Shown piece by piece: positions 56,136 through 64,000 of a stretch of DNA of 64,000 bases. The position numbers were made by a program, and so were the translations under genes. The DNA is taken from NCBI RefSeq assembly GCF_042653545.1, contig NZ_JBHSIS010000006.1, positions 744,001 through 808,000 of the forward strand, written 5' to 3'. The stretch comes from Actinophytocola glycyrrhizae. GTDB lineage: Bacteria; Actinomycetota; Actinomycetes; Mycobacteriales; Pseudonocardiaceae. The notes under the pieces are model-generated. The model ran no database searches. It was not told the DNA's origin and worked only from the letters and a program-made list of their open reading frames with translations. How positions within the stretch are numbered: position 1 is the stretch's first letter; the number at the start of each line of letters is the position of its first letter.

Positions 56136-57021
56136 CCCGGCCCGGCCCGAACGCGTGCCGGACCAGCGGGCGGACACCGCCCCCCGCGCGCAGCGCCCCC
56201 GGCAGGTTCGTCAGCGCGAAGAGCCGGGACGACAGGTGCAGCCGCGCCACCCGCGCCGCACGGGGCCAGCCGTGTGCGGCCATCTGCTCGGCGATGTCGG
56301 CGAAGAACTCGCCCGCCTCGGTGAACCGGGAGCCGTCGAAGGCGGTCGACGACGACTCGCTCGCGTCGTGCCTGCGGTAGGAGAAGCACACGGTCCGGTC
56401 CGCGACCAGCCGCTCGCCGCGCCGCACCAGCTCCATCAGCAGCGCCAGGTCCTGGATGACCCGCAGATCGGGGCGGAACCGGAGCTCCTTGAGCGCGGCG
56501 GAACGCCAGCAGATCGCGGGGAAGTACAGCCAGTCACCACGCAGCAGGCTCACCGCCAGCGCCTCGCCCGCCAGCTCCAGGCGCCGGTCGAACCTCGGCT
56601 TGTACAGGATGCGTTTGGCCTCGTCGACGAGCGTCCTCGTCTCGTCGCCCGCGCTGTCGATCACCCGCACGCCCGGCTGGATGATGCCCGCGTCCGGGTG
56701 GTCGGCGTGCACGCCCCGCACGACACCGACGTAGTTGGGCAGCATGAGGTCGTCGCAGCCGATCAGCACCGCCAGCTCGTGCTCGACCAGCTCGACGCAG
56801 CGGTTGAAGTTCCCGGTCAGGCCCAGGTTCTCCGGGTTGCGCAGGTACCGCACGCGCTCGTCGCCGATGCCGGCGAACCAGCCGGGCACGGCGGGGTCGT
56901 CGCCGTCGTCGACGACGGTCAGGCGCCACCGCGGGTCGTCCTGTGCGAGCACGCTGCGCACCGATGCCTGCATCATCGCGACGTCGCCGTAGAACGGCAT
57001 CATGATGTCGACGGTGCTCAT
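56110..57021 (-). CDS. GT2-family glycosyltransferase
   Basis: A 303-residue GT-A transferase: VDIMMPFYGDVAMMQASVRSVL at the N-terminus, LTVVDDGDDP, LGLTGNFNRC and the metal site LIGCDDLMLP (DD). The C-terminal part (YRRHDASESS) is typical of rhamnosyl/galactosyl-type GT2 enzymes. Donor unknown. The ATG at 57021 overlaps the TGA of the DUF2304 gene (ATGA), so it is the third gene of the operon GT2 (57380), DUF2304, GT2. Confidence 0.88.
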   Translation of the reverse strand: MSTVDIMMPFYGDVAMMQASVRSVLAQDDPRWRLTVVDDGDDPAVPGWFAGIGDERVRYLRNPENLGLTGNFNRCVELVEHELAVLIGCDDLMLPNYVGVVRGVHADHPDAGIIQPGVRVIDSAGDETRTLVDEAKRILYKPRFDRRLELAGEALAVSLLRGDWLYFPAICWRSAALKELRFRPDLRVIQDLALLMELVRRGERLVADRTVCFSYRRHDASESSSTAFDGSRFTEAGEFFADIAEQMAAHGWPRAARVARLHLSSRLFALTNLPGALRAGGGVRPLVRHAFGPGRVSPRARRP

Positions 57022-57383
57022 TCGGCCGTCTTCTCGCGCTTCTCCCGCAACTGCTCGACCTCCAGGCGGAGGATCGCCTGGTCCTCGGCGAGCTTGCGGG
57101 TCTCGTTCTCCAACCGGGACACCTCCCACGACAGGTGCAGCACCACGCCGACCAGGAACAGGATGCCGACGAAGAACAGCAGGTTGGTGGGCACCTGGAC
57201 ACCGAGCACCCGCGCGAGCCAGATCGACAGGCCCGGGAACGCGGTGAACACCAGCAGCGTCACGCCGACCGCCAGCCACAGCACGGCGTACTTCTCGCCG
57301 AGCTGGCGCCTGCGCAGCAGCTCCACAATGCCGGCCAGGACGAGCAGGCTGCCGACCAGCGCGACCAGGTACGTGCTGCTCAC
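57018..57383 (-). CDS. DUF2304 membrane protein (copy 2)
   Basis: A 121-residue protein with three hydrophobic spans (YLVALVGSLLVLAGIVELL, then YAVLWLAVGVTLLVFTAF, then LLFFVGILFLVGVVLHLS) and a C-terminal coiled coil (RLENETRKLAEDQAILRLEV). Like the protein encoded at 33961 it accompanies a polyprenyl-phosphate GT2. Both ends overlap neighbours by four bases (ATGA), showing strong translational coupling. Confidence 0.87.
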   Translation of the reverse strand: MSSTYLVALVGSLLVLAGIVELLRRRQLGEKYAVLWLAVGVTLLVFTAFPGLSIWLARVLGVQVPTNLLFFVGILFLVGVVLHLSWEVSRLENETRKLAEDQAILRLEVEQLREKREKTAE

Positions 57384-58153
57384 CGGACACCTCCTCGCTG
57401 TGTCCGGTGAGTCCGTTCCGGCTCTGGCATGTCGGCGGTCTCCCAGCGGCGGATCAGCGCGAGCAGCAGGGCGAAGCCCGCGCGGAAGAGGTAGATCGAG
57501 GACTTGATCGGCCGGTGGCTCGGGTTGCCGCCCCGGCGCGGGCGCATGTGCGCGGGCACCTGCGTGACCGTGCAGCCCGCCCGCAGCGCGATCACGAGCG
57601 ACTCGACCGTGTCACCCAGGTACTCCACCGGGTAGTGCTCGGCGAACACCGGGAGCGCGCGGCCGCCGGTCGCCTTGAAGCCGGACGTGACGTCGGTCAG
57701 CTTGGTCCGCGCGAGCCGGGACAGCACCTTCGACAACACGACCATCGCCCACTTGCGGGGGCCACGCACCCGGTACTCGTCGTCGGCGGACGAGAAGCGC
57801 GCGCCGATGACGACGTCCGCCTCGGTCAGCTTCGCCAGCAGCAGCGGCACCTCGGCCGGGTCGTGCTGGCCGTCGGCGTCGACCTGGACCGCGGCGGCGT
57901 AACCGTGGCGCACGGCGTAGCGGAACCCGGCACGCATCGCGCCGCCGACACCGAGGTTGAACGGCAGCTCCAGCACGAGGGCACCCGCCGCGCGGGCAAC
58001 CTCCACGGTCCGGTCCGTCGAGCCGTCGCTGACCACGAGAACGGGCAGATCGGGCGTCGCTGCCTGGATCTCCCGCACGGTCTCACCGACCGTGAGCTGC
58101 TCGTTCCACGCGGGAACGACGACGATCGCGCCACCGGGCACCTTGCTCGACAC
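57380..58153 (-). CDS. GT2-family polyprenyl-phosphate glycosyltransferase (DPM1-like, copy 2)
   Basis: A 257-residue GT-A enzyme with IVVVPAWNEQLTVGETVREI, VLVVSDGSTDRTVEVAR, AVQVDADGQHDP (DxD) and TDVTSGFKATGG. It is paralogous in kind to the GT2 protein encoded at 34340 and likewise paired with DUF2304. It should make a polyprenyl-phosphate sugar for an outer-face GT-C enzyme, perhaps one of the DUF6541 proteins. GTG start at 58153; 11 bases after the flippase gene, so part of the same leftward operon. Confidence 0.87.
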   Translation of the reverse strand: MSSKVPGGAIVVVPAWNEQLTVGETVREIQAATPDLPVLVVSDGSTDRTVEVARAAGALVLELPFNLGVGGAMRAGFRYAVRHGYAAAVQVDADGQHDPAEVPLLLAKLTEADVVIGARFSSADDEYRVRGPRKWAMVVLSKVLSRLARTKLTDVTSGFKATGGRALPVFAEHYPVEYLGDTVESLVIALRAGCTVTQVPAHMRPRRGGNPSHRPIKSSIYLFRAGFALLLALIRRWETADMPEPERTHRTQRGGVR

Positions 58154-58164
58154 GGAGGCCAAGG

Positions 58165-59484
58165 CTAGCCGGTCACGACGGTGGTTCCGGCACCGGCGGG
58201 GGGCGCACCGGTCTGCCCGCGCCGCAACCGGATCGACAGGGTGCGCAACATCAACGCCACGACCACGGCCGCGCCCGCGAGCTGCGCGACGACCCCGGCG
58301 CGGACCGGATCGCCGGGAAGGACGAGCGCCACGGCCAGCACGACGGTGCCGACCAGCCACGTCGTGGTGACCGACCGGTGCGCCCCGAGCGCGATCAGTC
58401 CCGGCTGCAGCACCAGCGCGGCCATCAGGCCGACGGTGCTCACCCCGAGCAGCCCCACGACCACACCGGACAGCCGGACCTCCGCGCCGAACAGCACCTG
58501 CACGGCCCACGGACCGATGGTGAACGAGGCCAGCACCGCGGGAAGACCGACCGCGAGCACCGCCATCAGGATCAGGCGCAGCTTCGACCGCACGGTGGCG
58601 AGGTCCCCGGCCGCGGCGGCCCTGGTGAGCGACGGCAGCAGCATCGCCTGGACGGGGGCGAACAGGAACAGCGGGATGCGGGCGAGCACGAACGCCGAGG
58701 CGAAAGCGGCGGCCGTGGCGGCGTCGCCGGTGAGCCGCGAGGTGACGACGACCGGCGCGACGTTCATGACGACCAGCATCAGCAGCGTGCCGCCGACGAG
58801 CAGCGAGAGCGACCGCGCCATGCGGCGTGCCGTGACGGGCGGAGCCGGTTCCGCCACCGCGCCGGTGTGCGGGGCCGCCGCCCGTGGCCGCAGCCAGAGC
58901 AGCCCGACGAGCGCGCCGATCGCCGATCCCGACGCGAAGAACAACGCGTACGCGGTGGCGTTCGGCGTGGCCAGCGACGCGATCAGGAGGCACGGCAGGA
59001 TCCTGGCCAGCCCCTCGCCCGCCAGCGTCGCCGAGTACCCGCCGAACCGCTGGAGCCCGCCGAGCAGGCCGCGGACCACGTAGACGGACGCGGAGGTCAC
59101 GACGCTGACCAACACGGCGACGAACAGTCCCCACTGCCCGGCGAAGGCCCGGTCGGTCAGCACCGGGGACACGGCGAACAACAGCACGAGAAGCGCGGCG
59201 AGCAGGCCGCAGGCGAGCAGCCACGCGTGCCGCGCGACCGCTCCCGGCCCGCGACCAGCCGCCGCCTCCGCGCTCACCGAGCGGCTGGTCTCCTGCTCGA
59301 GCGCGCTGAACACCCCCGGCCCGACGATGTTGACCATGAGGTAGAGGCTCGCGAGCGCGGCGGCGTCCGCCGCGGGGAGCGTGTGCCCGGCGAGCGCGAC
59401 GAACACGTACCCGGCCGCGCCGACGAGCAGCAGCCCGCCACCCATGTAGATGGCCGAGCCGAACCGCCTGAGCACGTCGAGCAC
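58165..59484 (-). CDS. Polysaccharide flippase/O-antigen transporter-like membrane protein
   Basis: A 439-residue protein with about twelve helices, MOP/Wzx-like (LFVAVLVSVVTSASVYVVRGLLGGLQ, then AMLLPSLTRAAAAGDLATVRSKLRLI). Unlike the flippase encoded at 37044 it has a short N-terminus. The GTG at 59484 is used; a GTG 14 codons upstream (59526) would extend it with an unlikely Pro/Arg stretch. First gene of a leftward operon ahead of the GT2 and DUF2304 genes; divergent from lhgO. Confidence 0.82.
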   Translation of the reverse strand: MLDVLRRFGSAIYMGGGLLLVGAAGYVFVALAGHTLPAADAAALASLYLMVNIVGPGVFSALEQETSRSVSAEAAAGRGPGAVARHAWLLACGLLAALLVLLFAVSPVLTDRAFAGQWGLFVAVLVSVVTSASVYVVRGLLGGLQRFGGYSATLAGEGLARILPCLLIASLATPNATAYALFFASGSAIGALVGLLWLRPRAAAPHTGAVAEPAPPVTARRMARSLSLLVGGTLLMLVVMNVAPVVVTSRLTGDAATAAAFASAFVLARIPLFLFAPVQAMLLPSLTRAAAAGDLATVRSKLRLILMAVLAVGLPAVLASFTIGPWAVQVLFGAEVRLSGVVVGLLGVSTVGLMAALVLQPGLIALGAHRSVTTTWLVGTVVLAVALVLPGDPVRAGVVAQLAGAAVVVALMLRTLSIRLRRGQTGAPPAGAGTTVVTG

Positions 59485-59527
59485 GGGACCACGGTAGAGG
59501 AACCCGGCCCGCGGGCCGGGTATCACC

Positions 59528-59533
59528 TACGCT
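59528..59533 (+). promoter_or_regulatory. -10 element of a leaderless lhgO promoter
   Basis: TACGCT ends eight bases before the GTG at 59542, with no ribosome site. It lies between the two possible starts of the divergent flippase gene. Confidence 0.4.
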
Positions 59534-59541
59534 TGCTCCCC

Positions 59542-60720
59542 GTGCGACATGTGGTGGTGGTCGGTGGCGGCATCCTCGGCCTCGCGACCGCGCGGGAACT
59601 GACCGCGCGCGGCGACCGGGTGACGGTGCTGGAGAAGGAGGACCACTGGGCCGGTCACCAGACCGGGCACAACTCCAACGTCGTCCACGCCGGCCTCTAC
59701 TACGCCCCCGGGTCGGTCAAGGCGCGGATGTCGGTCGCCGGGAACCGGTCGATGGTGGCGTTCGCCCGCGAGCACGACGTGCCCGTCGAGGTCTGCGGCA
59801 AGCTCGTGGTCGCCACCCGCGAGGAGGAACTGGCCGGCCTGCACGCGCTGGCCGCCCGCGCGGACGCCAACGGCGTGCCCGCGAAGCTGGTCGAGCCTGC
59901 CGAGGCCCACGAGTGGGAGCCCGAGGTGGCCTGCCTGGCCGCGCTGCGGGTGGAGAGCACGGGCATCGTCGACTACCCCGCCGTGTGCGCCGCGCTCGTC
60001 CGGCTGCTGACCGAAACCGGCACCGACCTGCGACTCGGCACGCCCGCACTGGGGATCCGGCCCGGCAGGCACGGCGGCGTGGAGATCGCGACCGGCACGG
60101 AGGTGCTGCGCGCCGACGCGCTGGTGAACTGCGCGGGCCTGCACGCCGACCGGGTCGCCAGGCTCGCCGGCCTGACGCCCGCCGTGCGGATCGTGCCGTT
60201 CCGCGGCGAGTACTTCACGCTGCGGCCGGCGGCGGCGCACCTGGTCCGCGGGCTGATCTACCCGGTGCCGGACCCGACGCTGCCGTTCCTCGGCGTGCAC
60301 CTCACCCGGATGCTGGACGGCAGCGTCCACACCGGCCCCAACGCGGTGCTCGCGCTGCGCAGGGAGGGCTACCGCTGGCGGGACGTCTCGGCCACCGACC
60401 TCGCCGAGGTGGCCCGGTTCCCCGGCACCTGGCGGCTCGCCCGCCGGTACCCGCGCACGGCCGTCGCGGAGGTCGCCCGCTCGCTGTCGAAGCGACGTTT
60501 CGCCACGAGCCTCGCCCGGCTGGTGCCCGCCGTCGGCAGGGAGGACCTGGTGCGGTCGGTGGCCGGCGTGCGAGCACAGGCCCTGCTGCCGGACGGCACA
60601 CTCGTACAGGACTTCATCATCGAGTCCGCCCCGCACCAGGTGCACGTGCTGAACGCCCCGTCTCCCGGCGCGACCTGCGCGCTCGAGATCGCGAAGCACG
60701 TCGCGGACCAGGTGTCCTGA
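59542..60720 (+). CDS. lhgO: L-2-hydroxyglutarate oxidase-like FAD protein
   Basis: A 392-residue DAO-type flavoenzyme: FAD motif VVVVGGGILGLATARELTAR, TGHNSNVVHAGLYYAPGS (substrate-side signature of LhgO), and a C-terminal VRAQALLPDGTLVQDFIIE. LhgO oxidises L-2-hydroxyglutarate to 2-oxoglutarate and donates electrons to the quinone pool. It is not a glycan enzyme, and its place between a flippase and an acyltransferase is probably fortuitous. GTG start set by the leaderless -10 box. Confidence 0.9.
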   Translation: MRHVVVVGGGILGLATARELTARGDRVTVLEKEDHWAGHQTGHNSNVVHAGLYYAPGSVKARMSVAGNRSMVAFAREHDVPVEVCGKLVVATREEELAGLHALAARADANGVPAKLVEPAEAHEWEPEVACLAALRVESTGIVDYPAVCAALVRLLTETGTDLRLGTPALGIRPGRHGGVEIATGTEVLRADALVNCAGLHADRVARLAGLTPAVRIVPFRGEYFTLRPAAAHLVRGLIYPVPDPTLPFLGVHLTRMLDGSVHTGPNAVLALRREGYRWRDVSATDLAEVARFPGTWRLARRYPRTAVAEVARSLSKRRFATSLARLVPAVGREDLVRSVAGVRAQALLPDGTLVQDFIIESAPHQVHVLNAPSPGATCALEIAKHVADQVS

Positions 60721-60766
60721 CCGCCGGTTAGCCTGGCCGGAACGAGAGCTCTTGGGGGAACGACCG

Positions 60767-62908
60767 GTGGAGACCGTCACGGCGCACCGTCCTGGGGACG
60801 ACGCACCGACCGAACGCCTGCCCGCCGTGCCGGCGCGACCCGGCTTCCGGCCCGACATCCAGGCGTTGCGCGCCGTCGCGGTGCTCGCCGTCGTCGTCAA
60901 CCACCTGTCCGCGAACTGGCTCACCGGCGGCTACGTCGGTGTCGACGTGTTCTTCGTGATCTCCGGCTTCCTGATCAGCTCCCACCTGGACCGCGAGATC
61001 ACCGGCACCGGGCGGGTGCGGCTCGGCAGGTTCTACGCCCGGCGCATCCGGCGCCTGCTGCCCGCGGCGCTGCTGGTGCTCGGGCTGTCCCTGGCCGCCG
61101 CGTACTTCCTGCTGCCCTACCCGCGCTGGGCGGCGACCGCGAACGAGGCCGCCGCGAGCGCCATGTACTGGGAGAACTGGCTGCTCGCCGCCAAGTCGGT
61201 CGACTACTCGGCGGCGTCCGAGGCGGCGAGCCTGGCGCAGCACTACTGGTCGCTGTCGGTCGAGGAGCAGTTCTACCTGGTGTGGCCGCTGCTGTTGCTG
61301 CTCCTGTTCAAGGTCCGGCGGCGCCGCGCGCAGGTCGTTGGCATCGCGGCCGTCGGCGCGGCGTCGCTCGCGTTCAGCGTGTACTACACGGAGGCGTCCC
61401 CGAACGAGGCGTACTTCGTCACGCACGGCCGGGCGTGGGAGTTCGCCGCGGGCGCGCTGGTCGCCCTGCTCGCGAGCAGGCTGATGTTGCCGAGGGCAGC
61501 CGCCGGGCTCGCGTCGTTCGCGGGCTTCGCCATGATCATCGCCGCCGCCGTGCTGTACGACCACCACACACCGTTCCCCGGCTACCTCGCGCTGGTGCCC
61601 ACGGTCGGCACCGCGTTGGTCATCGTCGGCGGGCTGCGGCCGGGCAGGCAGTGGCACTCACCGGTGACCGGATCGTGGCCGGTCCAGGCCATCGGCAACT
61701 TCAGCTACTCGCTGTACCTGTGGCACTGGCCACTGATCCTGCTCGCCCCGTTCGTGCTCGGCGACCTGCTCGACGCCGGCGAGATGACCACGCCGTACCT
61801 GCTGGGTGTGCTCGCCGTGTCGCTCGTGCTGGCGTCCCTGTCGAAGCGGCTGGTCGAGGACCGCGGCATGTCGTTCGGGCCGCTGGCCCGCAGCACGAAG
61901 CTCACGTTCGTGGCCATGGTCGCCGTGGTGGCCGCGATCGCCGTGGCGGCAGGCGCCCTGGAGCGGGCCTACGACGACGAGGTCGCGACGGCCGAACGCA
62001 AGGCGGAGCAGGTCATGAAGGACCCGGAGGTCATGGCGAACCCCTGCCACGGTGCGCCCGCGATGATCAGGGAGAACAAGTGCGCGGACCCGTTCGGGCC
62101 CGCCGAGATCGTCACCATGGGACCTGCGAACGAGTACTACGACACGCCGGAGGAGGAGTGCGAGGCGCTCGACGAGTACAAGGTCGGCAGCAAGAAGACG
62201 ACCACCGTGTGCGACTTCAGCCGGGGCGCCAAGGCCGCGCCGGTCGTCTGGCTCGTCGGCGACTCGCACGCCCAGCAGTGGCAGGGACCGCTCTTCGACC
62301 TCGCGCGCGAGCACAGGTGGGTGCTCAAGCTCGCCCTGCTCGGCGGGTGCCCGTTCGCGGACGTCGAGTTCACCGGGTACCGCACGGTGGCGTCGGAAGC
62401 GAACCGGCGGGCGTGCACGGACTGGACGGCGAACATGGCGGACGTGGTCACCGACGACCGTCCCATGATGGTCTTCGTGTCGTTCTTCGCCCGTGCGGAG
62501 AACGCCGACGACGGCAGCGGCCGGTCGCAGACCGACCAGTACCGCGACGGGCTCGAACCGTACTGGCGCAAGTGGACCGGTGCCGGCGCGAAGGTGTTCG
62601 TCCTCGCCGACCCGCCCCTCAACGGCGGGGTGCGCGCACGGGACTGCGTGGTGCTCAACCCGGACGACCCGCTGGCCTGTGCCGTGGACCGCGAGGTGGC
62701 GCACCCCGGGGACCCGCTGACCGAGGTGGCGAGGCGCCCGCGCGTCCCCGGCGTCACGCTGGTGGACATGACCGACTACTTCTGCGACGACCGGCGCTGC
62801 TACGCGGTGGTGGGGAACGTGGCGGTGTACTTCGACCACGACCACATGAACCTGGAGTTCAGCCGCAGCATGAAGCCGATGATCGCCGAGGCGATCGGCC
62901 TGCGCTGA
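60767..62908 (+). CDS. OafA-type acyltransferase with SGNH domain (copy 2)
   Basis: A 713-residue paralogue of the protein encoded at 44260: acyltransferase-3 domain (DIQALRAVAVLAVVVNHLSA, then GVDVFFVISGFL, then HYWSLSVEEQFYLVWPL) and a C-terminal SGNH domain with GDSHAQQW (Ser500) and DHDH (Asp690, His693). In the first motif the usual His is kept (NHL). It should O-acylate a surface polymer. The GTG at 60767 follows GGGGGAA; a TTG at 60752 is possible. TAGCCT at 60729 may be its -10. It ends 13 bases before the convergent serS stop. Confidence 0.92.
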   Translation: METVTAHRPGDDAPTERLPAVPARPGFRPDIQALRAVAVLAVVVNHLSANWLTGGYVGVDVFFVISGFLISSHLDREITGTGRVRLGRFYARRIRRLLPAALLVLGLSLAAAYFLLPYPRWAATANEAAASAMYWENWLLAAKSVDYSAASEAASLAQHYWSLSVEEQFYLVWPLLLLLLFKVRRRRAQVVGIAAVGAASLAFSVYYTEASPNEAYFVTHGRAWEFAAGALVALLASRLMLPRAAAGLASFAGFAMIIAAAVLYDHHTPFPGYLALVPTVGTALVIVGGLRPGRQWHSPVTGSWPVQAIGNFSYSLYLWHWPLILLAPFVLGDLLDAGEMTTPYLLGVLAVSLVLASLSKRLVEDRGMSFGPLARSTKLTFVAMVAVVAAIAVAAGALERAYDDEVATAERKAEQVMKDPEVMANPCHGAPAMIRENKCADPFGPAEIVTMGPANEYYDTPEEECEALDEYKVGSKKTTTVCDFSRGAKAAPVVWLVGDSHAQQWQGPLFDLAREHRWVLKLALLGGCPFADVEFTGYRTVASEANRRACTDWTANMADVVTDDRPMMVFVSFFARAENADDGSGRSQTDQYRDGLEPYWRKWTGAGAKVFVLADPPLNGGVRARDCVVLNPDDPLACAVDREVAHPGDPLTEVARRPRVPGVTLVDMTDYFCDDRRCYAVVGNVAVYFDHDHMNLEFSRSMKPMIAEAIGLR

Positions 62909-62921
62909 CCCGGCCGAGCGC

Positions 62922-64000
62922 CTACGCCGGGGTGAGGACGTCGCGGCCGAGGAACGGCCGCAGCGCCGCCGGGACGGACACCGAGCCGTCGGGCCGCTGG
63001 TGGTTCTCCAGCAGCGCGACGATCCACCGCGTCGTCGCCAACGTCCCGTTCAGGGTCGCCGCCGTCTGCGGGCGCCCGTTCTCGTCCCGGTAGCGCACCG
63101 ACAGCCGTCGCGCCTGGAACGTCGTGCAGTTCGACGTCGACGTCAGCTCCCGGTAGCGCCCCTGCGTCGGCACCCACGCCTCGCAGTCGAACTTCCGCGC
63201 AGCGCTCGTGCCGAGGTCCCCGCCCGCGACGTCGATCACGCGGTACGGCACCTCGATCTTCGCGAGCATCTCCTCCTCCCACGCCAGCAGCCGCGCGTGC
63301 TCGGCCTCGGCGTCCTCCGGCCTGCAGTAGACGAACATCTCGACCTTGTCGAACTGGTGCACGCGGATGATCCCCCGCGTGTCCTTGCCGTAGGACCCGG
63401 CTTCCCGCCGGAAGCACGACGACCACGCCGCGTACCGCCTCGGCCCCGCCGACAGGTCGAGGATCTCGTCGGCGTGGTACCCCGCCAGCGGCACCTCCGA
63501 CGTCCCCACCAGGTACAGGTCGTCGTCGGCGAGCCGGTACACCTCGCTGGCGTGCGCACCGAGGAACCCGGTGCCCGCCATGATCTCCGGCCGCACCAGC
63601 ACCGGCGGGATCATCAGTGTGAAACCGCTCACAGTCGCCTGCGCCGCCGCCAGGTTCAGCAACGCGAGCTGCAGCTGCGCACCGACCCCGGTCAGGAAGT
63701 AGAACCGCGAACCGGACACCTTCGCGCCCCGCTCGACGTCCAGCGCACCGAGCCGAACCCCCAGGTCGAGGTGGTCGGCTGGCTCGAAGTCGAACACCGG
63801 TGGCGTGCCGACCTCCTTGCGCACCACGTAGTCGTCCTCGCCGCCGGCGGGCGCGTCGGGGTGCACCACGTTCGGCACGGTCACGTGCAGCTTCGCGAGC
63901 TCGTCGTCGGCCGCGGCCTGAGCGGCCTCCGCCGCGCGCACGTCCGCGGCCAGAAGCCTGCCCCTGGTCAGCAGCGTGTCGCGCTCCTCACCCCGTGCCC
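62922..64000 (-). CDS. serS: Seryl-tRNA synthetase (partial, 5' end missing)
   Basis: The gene runs leftward from beyond base 64000, so roughly the first 65 residues are missing. About 359 codons are visible. The end of the N-terminal coiled-coil arm is seen (AAEAAQAAADDELAKL), then NVVHPDAPAGGEDDYVV, class II motif 2 FRREAGSYGKDTRG, followed by RVHQFDKVEMF, STSNCTTFQARR, and motif 3 TLNGTLATTRWIVALLENHQ. It charges tRNA-Ser with serine. It is convergent with the acyltransferase gene. In Mtb serS is also found not far from the arabinogalactan genes. Confidence 0.96.
   Translation of the reverse strand, partial: ARGEERDTLLTRGRLLAADVRAAEAAQAAADDELAKLHVTVPNVVHPDAPAGGEDDYVVRKEVGTPPVFDFEPADHLDLGVRLGALDVERGAKVSGSRFYFLTGVGAQLQLALLNLAAAQATVSGFTLMIPPVLVRPEIMAGTGFLGAHASEVYRLADDDLYLVGTSEVPLAGYHADEILDLSAGPRRYAAWSSCFRREAGSYGKDTRGIIRVHQFDKVEMFVYCRPEDAEAEHARLLAWEEEMLAKIEVPYRVIDVAGGDLGTSAARKFDCEAWVPTQGRYRELTSTSNCTTFQARRLSVRYRDENGRPQTAATLNGTLATTRWIVALLENHQRPDGSVSVPAALRPFLGRDVLTPA

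Noticed and set aside
1..64000. tRNA, rRNA, insertion sequences, integrases or phage genes
   Set aside because: No sequence with tRNA arms, rRNA conserved blocks, DDE/serine/tyrosine recombinase motifs or phage structural genes was recognised on reading either strand.

Overview
This is high-GC actinomycete DNA, most likely from the Pseudonocardiaceae (Amycolatopsis-like; inferred). The case rests on strong G/C third-position codon bias, many GTG starts with leaderless promoters, a DUF5753 XRE regulator with a DUF397 partner, F420-type oxidoreductases, and above all the enzymes of galactan and decaprenyl-phosphoryl-arabinose synthesis (DprE1, DprE2, UbiA-type phosphoribosyltransferase, PAP2 phosphatase, Glf, GlfT1, GlfT2, Wzm/Wzt). 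These genes are the hallmark of an arabinogalactan cell wall. No rRNA, tRNA, phage, transposase or CRISPR was recognised.

Left part (1-11.1 kb): a cut-off dienelactone-hydrolase-like gene, a TauE/SafE permease, a VOC protein and a 0.8 kb repeat-rich gap. Then comes a complete pseudaminic acid (Pse) set: PseF and a PseG-PseH fusion on the minus strand (with a polyprenyl diphosphate synthase), PseB, PseC and a phosphotransferase on the plus strand, and PseI on the minus strand. Next to it are a coiled-coil protein and a short protein with all the sialyl motifs of GT29 sialyltransferases, a good candidate for the nonulosonate transferase. A cluster of four DnaA boxes lies between the phosphotransferase and pseI.

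11.2-16.8 kb: galactan export and priming (wzm, wzt, glfT1), a GtrA protein, and dprE1-dprE2. 17-20.9 kb: accessory genes (a degenerate SDR, an XRE/DUF397 pair, a VOC protein, VapBC-type toxin-antitoxin) among arrays of 23-bp palindromes. In Mycobacterium this interval carries aftA-embCAB-aftB, which are absent here. 21-23.8 kb: ubiA, PAP2, glf. 23.8-28.3 kb: housekeeping genes (HhH glycosylase-like, LLM oxidoreductase, HAD phosphatase, SixA, cold-shock protein). 28.3-32.9 kb: two divergent GlfT2 paralogues with a methyltransferase between them, then galE.

34-63 kb: a surface-polysaccharide region. It holds all five steps for UDP-2,3-diacetamido-2,3-dideoxy-mannuronate (WbpA-, B-, E-, D- and I-like), flippases, several glycosyltransferases, two GT2+DUF2304 pairs, two OafA-SGNH acyltransferases and two DUF6541 membrane proteins. 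Inside it sits an operon of two large secreted proteins (glucose/sorbosone-dehydrogenase-PKD-LGFP and RCC1-repeat). The window ends in serS, cut at its 5' end.

Taken together the window is a cell-envelope locus: it makes the precursors, builds and exports galactan, supplies the arabinose donor, and makes, modifies and flips at least two further acidic glycans (Pse- and diaminouronate-containing).
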